The notes under the pieces: generated by a model | The model's database searches: none | What the model saw: only the letters and a program-made list of their open reading frames with translations | Told to the model about the DNA's origin: nothing | Position numbers and translations under genes: made by a program | Source of the DNA: Phellopilus nigrolimitatus | Taxonomy: Eukaryota; Basidiomycota; Agaricomycetes; Hymenochaetales; Hymenochaetaceae | Direction: 5' to 3' | DNA: 55,438 bases | Assembly: GCA_021029095.1 (NCBI GenBank) | Contig: JAJOHG010000164.1 | Span: 1-55,438, forward strand | Shown here: piece by piece, positions 11,870 to 23,200 of the stretch | Layout of the letters: the number at the start of each line of letters is the position of its first letter | How positions within the stretch are numbered: the stretch's first letter is position 1

Positions 11870-14603
11870 ATGTCCTACCCTCCCCCGGGCTGGGTTCCCA
11901 ACAACTTCACTGTAGGTGGTCCCCCGCCGCCGATGCCCACAGACTATTCGTACGGGAAACGCGCATGGACCAGTGGCTCATGGATGTACGCGCCTGATCG
12001 TGCGGGCCCTAGTGCAGCCAGGGATGGAAACATGGGAAGTGGGGCATGCGGGCCCTGGCAGCCCTATCCGGGGTATGGCAATAGTATGCCTCCACCTGTG
12101 CCGCCGAAGGAGGAGGATTATTGGGCGACAGAATTAATGAATAATCCGCTTGGACTGGAGAATATGCATATCCGGTGTGCAGAAATTTCTTCTCTTTTAT
12201 CATCCTTGACGAGTCGAGTGTCTTATTATAAACGTTCTAAAAAAAGCTCGGACGAGGAAAACCAAGCGCACGCACAACACAGCCGTGGCGGAGAAGAGAA
12301 CCTTGTTTGGGTTCCCGCACTGCACGATAATGAGCACAAGCGCGGAAGATCTAATAAAGGCGCTGCACATCACGCGCCTGTACAACTAGAACCTCAAGAC
12401 CCTCGCGCGACATCTCAGCCCCCACCGCCTGTGAGCCATCGAGCCACGCGTAGCCGTAATCCGAGTCCGGTGCCTCCTGTTCCTGAGCTACCTGCGCGGC
12501 ATCGTGACAACTCGTACCCGGCAACGAACCAGTACGTGTACCCAGAGCAGACACAGATACAAGCGCCGGAGAACACGTATGCCTCCGCTACTCTGCGCCC
12601 GCGGTCATCCGCCGCGCACCGCGATCGCGAGCACGAGCGCGAGCGGGATATGCGCAGGCGCTCGGCGGAGGATCGAGAATACTATCGCTTGTATGGCGCA
12701 CGTCCGAGCGATCGCTACCCTGGCACGTATGATACTTTTAATCCGGACTCGAGCCGGTCACAAACGCTCCCGACGCACCGCCGCTATGCATCTGTACAGG
12801 CTGGGCAAAGTGCCGGCGCAGTGCAGCGCTCGCAGACGATGCCCGTTGAGCCTACATATGCTCGCGTCAACACCGTGCGCACGCCGCACAAGTATGGCGA
12901 GCGGTACGAATATACGTATCAAGACGTGCATAGAGGCGAATACGATGATCGTGGCGAAGACGATGACTATGTCATACCGCATGAACCTGCAGTTCCCAAA
13001 GAGAGCAATAGCATGGAACGCGTGCGCAAGTGGATAGCTGCAACAGAATCTGAAGCTCCGAAAATGCGGCGTGCAACGACGGACGGGTACGACCACCGTC
13101 GCTCATCTGGATCTGGAAGGGAGGATGACCGAGTGCGTCCGCTCCATGCTCATCCGGCTTCTAGAGATCCCGTCAGCCGTCATGCGGCTGCAGCAGCGCC
13201 AGCGTCATCGCTCAACCCTGCCCTGGCAGGCGTCGTCCCCATGTCGGACATCACGGAGGAGCCCGAGGAGATCTCGCGTGCGCGCTTCTTCACCCGCCAG
13301 GCCCCGGCTGACGAGGACGAGGACAATTTCAGTTCGAGCTCTAGCAGTGACAGCGGCAACGGCCGACCACGCCAACCGCGCATCTTAACACCGCACCCGG
13401 CATCATCGCGGCGCCTGCCCGACCGTGCCGATACGCTGCGTGTCGACGACGCCGGCGCCTCTGGGTACCCTATGCCATCCCCACGGAGCCTCAATCAGAA
13501 AAGTCGTACGCCGTCCGCGCGTTCGTCGTACGAACATGTTGTGCACCCGGACCGAGATCGAGAGCTGAACGGACATCACCTTTCGCCTAAGAATGGACAC
13601 CTCGGCGTCGGTGGTTCGGCATCGTATAGCACCCCGCCGATTACGCCGACGCGACAAGACTACATGTATCGCCACGACGACGCTCGGTCTTCGCCATATG
13701 CGATGCCTCCGGGCGCATACCATCAAGCGGACGTTCCAGTCAATCTCAATTCGAATACAACCCCGAACGCAGTGCCTGGTTCGTCCTCGAAGCGCGCGGC
13801 CGTGCACGAGCCTTCTCCAAGTTTCCAAACGCCCGCTCGCCTAGCCTACCTTTACCGTGGAAGCTCCGCCTCGCCATCGCCCCGGTCTCAGGCCCATGCC
13901 TCTGCGACAGCTGGGCCGTCATCTGTTCCACGTTCTTCCGCTATGCAACCACAATACTACGAGTCCCCGTCGGCGGCCAAGAGCAAAAGCAAGAAACGCT
14001 CGCCGCACGGGTCTCGGTCGCCATCTCCCCTAAACCACATCCAAGCCCAATCTTCCTCTTCTAACAACTACTACGCCTCGCTCAGTCAGAGCCAGCAGAA
14101 CACTCCTCCGCGAGCGGCGCAGGGCCACGCACACATACTCGCTCCTCAAGCGCAGCGACACTCACACTCGCACTCCCTCTCTCAGGCGCAGACGCCTCGC
14201 AGCCACAGCCGCAGTCGGCGGAGTAGCTCGCGTGCAACAGCAGCCGCTGCGGCTGCTGCGAGCACCACGCGGCACGTGCGAGCGGGGCTCTGGAACCGTC
14301 GTGGGGACCATCTGACAGAGTCGGGGTACGTCGTATACTGTCCGCCTGGACGCAACTACCCGCGGGACCTTGTGGACTACCCAGACAACGCGTTCAAAGA
14401 CCATCAAGGACGGGTTGTCGCGGACCCGCCTGACCGCTATCCCGAGCTGCCCGAGTCGATTCCACAGAGTGCGGGCAGACCGGCGGAGAGAAATTACGAC
14501 TCTGTACGTTTCCTCCTTTCCCTTACGTGGTTTTGCCTGAAGCATTGGCCTAATTTTTTTTTTTTCTTTGCAGTTCATCACGTATCTGATGGTTAATGGC
14601 TAA
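11870..14603 (+). CDS. Large disordered protein with conserved C-terminal WNRRGDHLTE module
   Basis: Function unknown. Exons 11870-14503 and 14574-14603 give 887 aa. Using the terminal intron replaces a meaningless read-through tail with DSFITYLMVNG, which matches the paralogous end at 17831-17953. The N-terminus is Pro/Gly/Tyr-rich (MSYPPPGWVPNN). Residues about 130-800 are low-complexity Ser/Pro/Arg/His sequence with acidic and basic patches, poly-Ser near 490 and poly-Ala just before the module. Residues about 801-887 form a compact conserved module: RHVRAGLWNRRGDHLTE, VVYCPPGRNYPRDL, DYPDNAFKDH, PELPESIP. I recall similar modules in other Agaricomycete proteins of unknown role. An AT-rich stretch at 12176-12243 might be an unrecognised in-frame intron. 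The next gene carries a duplicated copy of residues about 525-887 behind a kinase domain. Confidence 0.85.
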
Positions 14604-15133
14604 CAGCTGACAGTTACTGTAGAATGTGACACTTTTTTTTTTCTTTTACCGCGAAACATTCCCTCCCGTTCTTTGTACTTCCTGCGTTCTGTTCTTTGCT
14701 CTGATACGCATGTTATGTACTCTGGTTCCCACATACGATATGCTTGTTGTTGCATAGATCGTCAGACCATCTCGCTTCTGCAGTGTAATCTTGTATTCGA
14801 ACAAACTATCTGGATAACATCAGTTCGACTCTAAGCAAACAAGACTCGTACTTGAAACTCAAGTCATCGAGCCACTTCTTCCCTCCGTAGTTGAGCTGTA
14901 ATATTAATAAGTTTCAGAAAAATCCACCGTAGGCAATTGTAAACTATCACGTATTCTGTTCGCTGATCTCCTGTTTCAATTACTTATGCTGGGAACGCAA
15001 CTATACTTGGAACACTCATCGTGCACTGAAGTCCGAAAGAGCTATGCATCAATCATCACGGTACACGGAACATTGTGAACTCTTCAAGCCTTTCTGCTTC
15101 CGTCTACAATTTCCGCGCGGGTTCTCACCATAG
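14604..15133. other. Intergenic, containing the unresolved 5' end of the kinase gene
   Basis: Starts with the AT-rich 3' region of the preceding gene. A first exon and intron of the kinase gene probably lie between about 14900 and 15133, because the kinase frame is open upstream of its first in-frame ATG; no unique donor/ATG pair could be chosen. Confidence 0.4.
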
Positions 15134-17953
15134 CAGATGTCCATTCCACCTTTTTGGAGGGAAGTTCGGCACCGACAGTGGACCATCGTAATTCCAAAGA
15201 TGCTCTACGAAATATTCTTGCCAAACTCAGTCACCTTGATCTTACGGGGCGCGTTTCTCCCGAGGGTTCCATGATGAAGGCGCACGGAGGATATTGCGAT
15301 GTCTTCATTGGAACTGCAAGTTCTCTGTTGCTCGGTCTTCCGCCGCCCTCACGCAGTGTCAAGGTTGCCATCAAACGACTCCGAGTGCATTTGATGGACG
15401 AACAGAATCTCGCAAAGGTATCGGAGTCAGATTGTGGATGGTCTAGATGTTATTTTGTTAACATAGTATTTTTTCTTTTTCCAGCATCTTGCAAAAGAAA
15501 TGCATTTATGGTCGAAACTTCAACACACCAATGTCTTGCCGCTCGTAGGCTACGTGCTGGAGGATGATTATCCGTCTCTAATTTCCGAGTGGATTGAAAA
15601 CGGAACAATCGTGAATTTTATGAAAGGCAATCCTCATTGTGATATTGATCGTATTGTCTGTTGTTTTTAAATTTCTGCAGTATCGAACCAGTAATGTGGG
15701 CTGATGCTGTAGACATGCAGGTTCTCGGAATAGCGAAAGGGCTTGGATACCTTCACAGCAAGGGCATAATCCACTCAGACCTTAAGGCCGTAAGTTCTCA
15801 ACCTTTTCTGTGGCCAAATCTGACAGGGTTTCAAGGAAAATGTACTAATGAGCAGTCTACAAGAACCACTCATCTGTGATTTTGGAATATCCCGCATGCT
15901 CGCTTCTTCGCAAACCATTCATGGGTGTACTACGCTTGGTGGTGGCGTGAAGGGCTCTGCTCGGTGGATGGCCATTGAACTACTTTTCAGCCCTGATGGT
16001 TCAGACCCTAAGCACTCAAAAAAGTCCGACATTTGGGCATATGGAATGACCGTCTATGTGACTATATCAACTGATTATCGTGTACATTTAATTAATACAT
16101 TTTACACAGGAAATCCTTGCAAAGCAACTTCCATATGCACAGTTCTCTAGTGAACCTCCGGTTATTTTAGCTATTTTCAAAGGCGAACGTCCCTCAAAGC
16201 CGAAGACACTCAACACTCGGTCATCGTCGACGTTTTGGAAACTGTGTGAGGAATGTTGGGACAATGACCCGAATAAGCGCCCCACTATAAACCGAATCAT
16301 CACTGTTCTTAAACACAAGACGCTCGTCCTGAGACAGCAAGAGCGTGTGCGCGAATGGGTAGCCGAGACAAATTATGAAGTCTTGGGAATGAGACGTACG
16401 ACACATATGAAGATTTCGCGTGTGCGCTCTGACCTCCGGCTCGAGATCGACGAGGAATCCAGCTCGAAGTCAGCCAGCTCAGACTCGTTTACCAGCAGTG
16501 ATGACAATTGGTCAAGCCAGTCAATCATCTATGATTGGCACGGCGATGATGACATATGTGACATCTCTATCGAACCCCCTTCCAGTTGGCCTTCAGAAAG
16601 TGAAATAACTCACGACGCCTATGTCATCGATATTATCCCACCTTCGGAAATTGGCGAAGGCGAGGACAACGTCCATGTTCAAAGTATAGCCCCGCCTTTA
16701 GAGAGTGAAACAAATCACTTGGTTTCATATCCGAGCGTGCCTGAGCTGGAAGGCACGCAGCACATCGACGACGCCAGAGCCGGAAGGTACGCTATGCCAT
16801 TCAGACGAAGCCTCAACCAGAAGAGCAGCGCTCCATCTGCGCGTCTACCGTATGAACAAGTGTATCCGGACCAAGGCCGGGAGCTGAATGGATCTGAACA
16901 GGCGATCCTCGGCATTGTCGACCCTACGTCGAACAGCACCCCGCCGACCGCGCCGGTGCGGAAAGACTACATGTATCGCCACGCCACAGCTCCATCCTTC
17001 CCGTATACTGAGTCCTCGTTCGTATTACGTCAATCGGAAGCCACAAACATCAAGACGAACCCGGCCCCGGACGCGTTAGCTGATTTGCTCTCCAACCGCA
17101 CGACTGTGCATGAGCCTCCCCCTAGTCCCCAACCGCCTGTCCGTCCGACAACCCCATACCGTGGCAACTCAGCCCCGGCGTCACTCTACACTCACGCATC
17201 TGGGGAAGCAGTACCTACAACATTCTCTGTTCAGCACGCTTCCTTTGCTTACCCACACTCCTCCACTCAGCTACAACAGTACGAGCCTCCATCGTCAGGT
17301 AAGGGCAAAGAACCTTCGCCGGGCGCGTCTCAGTCGCCGCCTTCCCCGAATCCCATCCAAGCTCAAACTACATTTTCGAGCAGCTTCTACGCTTCGCTTG
17401 GCAAAAGCCAAAAAAACGCGCTCGCACGGACTGCGGAGGGCCGCGCACACAACCTCACTCCTCAAGCTCGGCCGCACTCTCACTCTCGCCCCCTTTCTCA
17501 TTCTCAAGCTCCTCGCAGCCATAGCCGTAGTATGGAAAGAGATTCATCCGCTTCTCCCGCAGAAGAGGAGAAAAAGGCGATGGCAACGGGGGCGACTATC
17601 ATGCGGCATGTACGCGCGGGGTACTGGAATCGGCGGGGGGACCACCTGACGGAGTCGGGGCATGTCGTATACTGTCCGCCTGGACGCAATTACCCGAGGG
17701 ATCTTATGGACTACCCAGAAAACGCTTTCAAAGACCATCGAGGACAGGTTGCTGCGGGCCAGCCTGACTGCTTCCCCGAGCTGCAAGCGTCGCACAATGA
17801 AGGGCGGCTGTCTGAAAGGAGCTACAATTCTGTACGCCGTCATTTGAACTCATCTTTTTTTCTACGCTCTTCGCCCTTTGGCTGTTCTGAACTAACTGTA
17901 ACCGGGTTGCTTCGTAGTTCATCAAATACTTAATAGTCGCAGCTAACACCTAA
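15134..17953 (+). CDS. Protein kinase fused to a disordered tail and WNRRGDHLTE module
   Basis: Ser/Thr (TKL-like) kinase of the type expanded in Agaricomycetes. Exons: ?-15417, 15485-15650, 15692-15789, 15836-16057, 16110-17831, 17918-17953. The catalytic domain reads in order: VAIKRLR (catalytic Lys), a C-helix KEMHLWSKLQHTNVLPL, hinge LISEWIENGT, catalytic loop IIHSDLKAENVLM, CDFGISRM (DFG), GSARWMAIELL (APE region), SDIWAYGMTVYEIL, and a closing CWDNDPNKRPTI. HSDLK replaces HRDLK, so it is a non-RD kinase, as seen in related fungal kinases. After about residue 16340 nt the frame continues without interruption into acidic/Ser-rich linker and then a copy of the tail of the preceding gene (from about 16760), ending SFIKYLIVAANT. 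The true start is uncertain: the first in-frame ATG (15271) would remove conserved N-lobe sequence (LDLTGRVS), so an upstream exon is likely. Confidence 0.88.
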
Positions 17954-18195
17954 GAGTTAAAATGCTCTGTCGATCACTTTACCGCGGGACCTCCACCTCT
18001 GGTATCTTCAGATTGATTATCTAATCGAACAAATTTCCTGCTCTAAGTGCATGTGCCCGAAAATGATGCCAAAGCCACAAGTTCCGTCTCATTTTGAGGG
18101 TCATTTATACAGGTGTACAAGTTAACGTTGTCTAATCTTACAGTTTTGATTCATCCTCGAGCTCTTGGAGCTGCCAGCGAGAGCCTACACAAGTT

Positions 18196-19815
18196 TTACT
18201 GCATAATGTCCTGCTTAAGCACATACCGATAGCGAATATTATTATTCTTCACGCCCTCCACTGCTGTTTTTACGTCCTTCATTGGCAACTCCTCGATCCT
18301 ACAGTAATCAACCACATTCAAATGTTGTGTCAATCCGACTCTCATACGCATTGTCTCGTTATATAAGACGAATGGAACGGGAAAAACTCACCAAGGATGG
18401 ATTCCCTTCTTCGCCGCGAGGTCGAGCATCTCAAGCGCCTCTTTCTTTGACCCGATATGGGATCCGCCAACTGAACATGCGTTCTTCGCGAAAGTGGACA
18501 CGGAAGTAGGTGGGAGTTCGCTGTCCGGCATGCCCACGCTGATGAATTTGCCGTGCACGTCGAGCATCCTGTCAGAATAATAGGATACGGTTCAAACCAG
18601 TCAGCAAGCGATTAAAAATGATTACAAGGTTCGGTGAACTGTAAAACTGACGACAGGTACTCAACGAGGGGAAACCCCTCTGCCACGTCCCGCGTCGAGA
18701 TGATGAGATCAAGCGTCATCTGGAGATCCTTGTGGAACCCTTCCGCTTCTGTGAAGATATAGTGCGACGCCCCCATTTGTTTCGCATCCTTTTCCTTCGA
18801 GCGGCCATGCGAGAACGCATAGACCTCCGCTCCAAGACCATTGGCGAACAAGATTGCATAGTGACCCTGTCATCACGATTCAGCCACCATGAACGCAAAT
18901 CCGTTGGAATGACGAGGATATTTCATGTGGAAGAAAAAAGAAAGACCCAAAATATACGAAAATTATATTTACCAAGCCGCCTATTCCAATGACTCCGACC
19001 TTCTTTCCCGGGCCTGCGCCGTTGCGCTTCATGGCCGAGTATACGGTCAAGCCGGCACAAAGCATTGAACACGCGTCTGCGGATGAGACTGCGTCCGGAA
19101 TGGGAAACACAAACTGCTCATGCGCAATGATTCCTGTGGAGTACCCGCCTTGCGTACGCACGCCGTCTGGATAATTTGAGTTCTAAATGCTCCAGTCAGG
19201 ATTAAATTACCTGTAAAATGTGAGTTCAACAACTTACGTAGGTGTCAATTTTCTTCGGACAGTAATTCTCGTTGTCATTTTTGCACTGTTTGCACGTGTA
19301 GCATGAACCGATTTGCGCGCCGACACCGACGCGGTCGCCGGGTTTGATGCCAGACTTGACCTTAGAACCGACGCGCACTGCGGTGCCAACGATCTCATGT
19401 CTGTTAGAACCAACGGGGGTTTATAGAGGTTAGAAAGAGAAGCTTTGACGTATCGAAAATGAGAGAGAGAAAGGACTAGCTTACCCTGCGACAAGTGGCA
19501 CCTCGTAGTCACCCCATCCGGAGGTGAGGGTGTGCACGTCGGAGCCACAGACACTGCACACGGCATGAAAGCGTCAATTTCGAATATCGATCGTTAACTA
19601 ATCCGTTGAAAAACGAAATCTGACTGACCCGCAATGTGTGATGGCAACCTCGACATCGGTTTCCTCCCAGTTCTTTGACGGGAAGTCGACGACGCTGAAG
19701 TCGCTCCATCTCTTTAGATCTTTAGAGAGGAGATCATCAGCAAGCAGTCGCTAAAAAATTATAAACACAGACCCGTGATAGCGTATCCTTTGAAAGTTTT
19801 CTGTCCGCGCGACAT
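18196..19815 (-). CDS. Zinc-dependent alcohol dehydrogenase, cinnamyl-alcohol/ADH6-like
   Basis: Medium-chain dehydrogenase that should reduce aliphatic or aromatic aldehydes with NADPH. Eight exons on the minus strand: 19773-19815, 19629-19719, 19485-19553, 19238-19400, 18973-19182, 18655-18866, 18392-18568, 18196-18298; the sum gives 355 aa, the family's normal size. Motifs in order: catalytic zinc ligands THCGVCGSDVH and GHEIVG, structural zinc cysteines [29 protein letters not shown], Rossmann GIGGLGH, then [19 protein letters not shown], and the C-terminus [19 protein letters not shown]. In wood- and litter-decay fungi these enzymes detoxify lignin-derived aldehydes, which is a family-based guess here. 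It converges on the kinase gene with 242 nt between stops. Confidence 0.95.
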
Positions 19816-19910
19816 TGCGTTGATTCCAGTTCAAGTCCTTCGAGTTGTGAGAGGGATAATGGAAGAAAGGAAGGAAGAAGCTCTGCCGCGTCCCTTCCGG
19901 CGGGTGGCAC

Positions 19911-19927
19911 TTATATATCCCTTTATA
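19911..19927 (-). promoter_or_regulatory. TATA element of the alcohol dehydrogenase gene
   Basis: On the minus strand TATAAAG (19921-19927) is followed by ATATATAA (19911-19918), about 100 nt upstream of the start codon at 19815. Confidence 0.5.
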
Positions 19928-20295
19928 AGCTGTTGTGCTTGTGTTTGGCCTCGCCGCGCGATGAGCGCACGAATGACGTTCGCGAATCGAGTGGCGGAGT
20001 GGCTGTGCTTCTGACGGATTGGCGGCAGACAGAAGCAGTACGTACTCACGTGCACGAGACACGCACGCACGTGCTATGTCGGTTCAAGACGAAAACATAA
20101 GAAAAAGTAAGTAACTCGCGGAAGTAATACACATGAATACACGAGAACCGAATAGCACAGTTGTACAACCTGGGGTGGACCTCCGATAGACATCAGAAAA
20201 CACAGAAGAAAAATGAAAGTAAAAAGGAAAATAAGAAAGTGAGCAGTGATGTAGTTGTTATGGGTGATATTCAAGCAAACCCGCTCTAGCTCAAG
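19928..20295. other. Intergenic between two minus-strand genes
   Basis: Holds the distal promoter of the dehydrogenase gene and the 3' region of the CCCH/RBR gene. No ORF or RNA gene supported. Confidence 0.4.
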
Positions 20296-23200
20296 TCACA
20301 GCCCAATGCCTCCGTGGGCCTTCCGCATATGTTCATACACCTCCGTCGAGCCCTGGAACGTCTCCATGCACGCCCAACAAATATGCGTGCTGCAGCTCGC
20401 ACACAACATGTGGTTGCACCCCGCAATCTTCTCGATGCTCGCAGAACACTTGGGGCACGCCTTGACATTGTGCGCGTCTTTCCACTCTCGGAACAGACGC
20501 TCGCCTATCGCTCTGGATTTAGTGCTGGCGCCGCTACACATTTCTCCATCATGCGCCGCACCATGGCACGCCGTGCAGATGCGCGTGAGGCATGACGGAC
20601 ACTGGAGCTGCAGCGAGGAGCCAGATTCATCATCGATCCTGGAAGCAGCAGCCGTCCGATAAATCTGCGGGCAGTCGGGCGATGGGCAAAAGCGGAATTC
20701 ATGCGGGCGGGCATGAATGTATGCAAAGAAGCTCGCGTCAATAAGCCGCGCGAACTGCTCTTTCTGCAGCAGCTTTTTGCAGAGCGGGAGAGGCAGCTCC
20801 TCGGGGCACCGGTTATCATTGCCCAGACATTTTAGCGGGAAGGACCGGTGGTCATTTGCAGACGAGAGATATCGGACCAAACACTGCTTGCAGGTTTTGT
20901 GTCCACATCTTAATGAGATCCCGTCGACGACGATATCCAAACAGATGGGGCATGAGTTATTTTCACCGGAGCTCACAGCAGTTTTAGTGTCGGCCTGTGT
21001 ATGGTGATGAGGGAATATCGAATTCTTGCTGAGCGAAGTGACTACCCAACGAAACTGCTCTTCCGTACCACGTACAACGAGCCTTCGCTTCACAAAGTCT
21101 ACAAAGACATTGTCTTTGCCAAGTTTTTCTTGAATGGCATCCAAGCTGCTGAACAAAATCCGGAAGAGCAATCTTCCGGAAAGGGGAAGCGCGTAACACT
21201 TCCTGGCACGTAATCGACAAACCTCTTCGAGGATACACTCCCGTGCACGTCCTCGAGCCGCTGGAGAGCCCCATAGCGTGACAAAACACCGGACGTACTG
21301 AGAAAATATGTGTGTATGCGTTGACTGTTCGATTCTTTTGATGAACGTGTTCCCCGATTCTGTCGAGAAGAATTTATCCCAAACAGGTTGGGTGTGACCC
21401 CGGCTCTGCACGACAAGCTTCTCGCCCGCCAGCATGTGCTCCAGTGGGACCTTAACTCTTTTTAAGCTGTCAAGATGCGAGCCCGATAACTGGATTTCCA
21501 TTTCACCACTATTTGTGGGAGAATGAGAGATAGTCATCTGTACGCCCGGCTGGTTTCGCGCAAAGTTCGTCAGCCGTTCCAACTCTTCCACTAGCGCTTT
21601 GTAGACCTCTGGTGTTGTCTTGTAGATCAGTCTATGCATGTGATCAAGATAGATTCGCTCAGACCCGAGGAACGTGAAACGCCGCGCGTTGAGATTTGCA
21701 CATGCTGCCGCCGCACCGGCAGGGTCTGCGAAGCGTGCCACACCGCGCACTCGCCCATTAACGGGTAGCGCAGAGTGAAAATCAAGGCTGATGACGGTGC
21801 CGTGCTCTCCAAGGATATCCTTCAATACATGAGTGACATCTCCGAGGGATTTGTACGCGACCCGGCCGAGTAACACATTGCCCATTGATGCTTCCGATTC
21901 ATCCGCATTCGTTTTTCCAGATTTATTGGTTTTACCTAACCGACCGCCGACGCCGAGCGCGCGCACGCCCTTCTCTGTTGTCTGGTGCGGCAGCCCTTCG
22001 AATTTGACAGTGAATTGGCCGGTCTTCGGACGACCAAAATGCAGGCGTGCGGCAACGACATGGCTCTTTACAGTGGAGCCATGGACGGCTTTCACTACCC
22101 TTTCTGCCTCCAGCAGTGTCTCGTAACCCGCGTACGCGGAAACACCAGGCGCCGGCACGTCCACGCGCACTGCACACGCGCTTAGGCGCCCGACTTCTCT
22201 TGCACCCTGAAAACAATCCAGTACCGCAGTGAGCTTGTCGAAAAAGTAGTCTGCACCGTTGAGCGCGGCGACTGCCGCCGCCGCCTGGGCAGAGGTTGCG
22301 AACTGGAGTTTCGCTGTGCTGCTTGACGCAGATGAGTGCGGGCGCCGGCACTCAACCTTGAGCACGTCCCCAAAGGGTACAGCGATGTTACGGACGTCCG
22401 CCTCTGAGATAACGGCGGGAAGGTGGCCCAAGAGGACGTAGCTGGACTCAAAGGAAGTTATCACGTCCAGAATCCGAAATCCTGATCCGAGAGTTACACG
22501 GGTGGATTTGAGAAGGGTAACCGTTATTTCTTCGGACTCCGGAGGCCTTTTGACCGTAGTATTCGACGTGCTTGACTCCGGTAGAACGGGCCGCGCATTT
22601 TGCACGCATTCAACGCGCTTGAGGATCGTTGTGGTCAGAAATACGTATCCTAGCCGAACTCACAAAAGATGTTTTAAGTCAAAGGGTTTTTACTTACCTG
22701 TCCAGCATTAAGATGCATGAACTTCACTGTGTTCACAGACTCCACCGAAGCACTTGTCTGAAAATGAATGAGACATTGTAGTAACATGATGCGGCACGCA
22801 TAACGCACTGCAGGAATGTTCGGTACCCTCAACGATGAGACCGTACAGTGTTCATTTGTACAGAGTCCGAGCAAGCAGAAAGTGCAATCTGCTTTCTCTT
22901 GAACACGACCTAAAGCTAATGAATCAGGAGTGCTCTGCTTCGTATGGGTATCCTGACTGGCAAATGGTGGAAGAGCAGGTGCGCTTTTCTGAGAAGCTGT
23001 AGCGGCTAACTTTGTAATAAAGATATTTTAGCAATAAAAAGATAAGAATTTATCGCATACTCACGTTTCCTGGACCCACTGCATTGTTCGGTAACCGTTC
23101 AGCATGTTTGAACTTGCACTTGGTCCCCTTCAAACAAAGACCTCGCGACCATTTCCTGCAATAATCGGGTGGAAGTCCAATAACATCGGATCTGGAAGGA

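Noticed and set aside
14504..14596. Read-through C-terminus of the disordered protein (about 31 extra residues)
   Set aside because: The stretch starts GTACGT, ends in a pyrimidine tract plus CAG, and splicing it restores the module end shared with the next gene.
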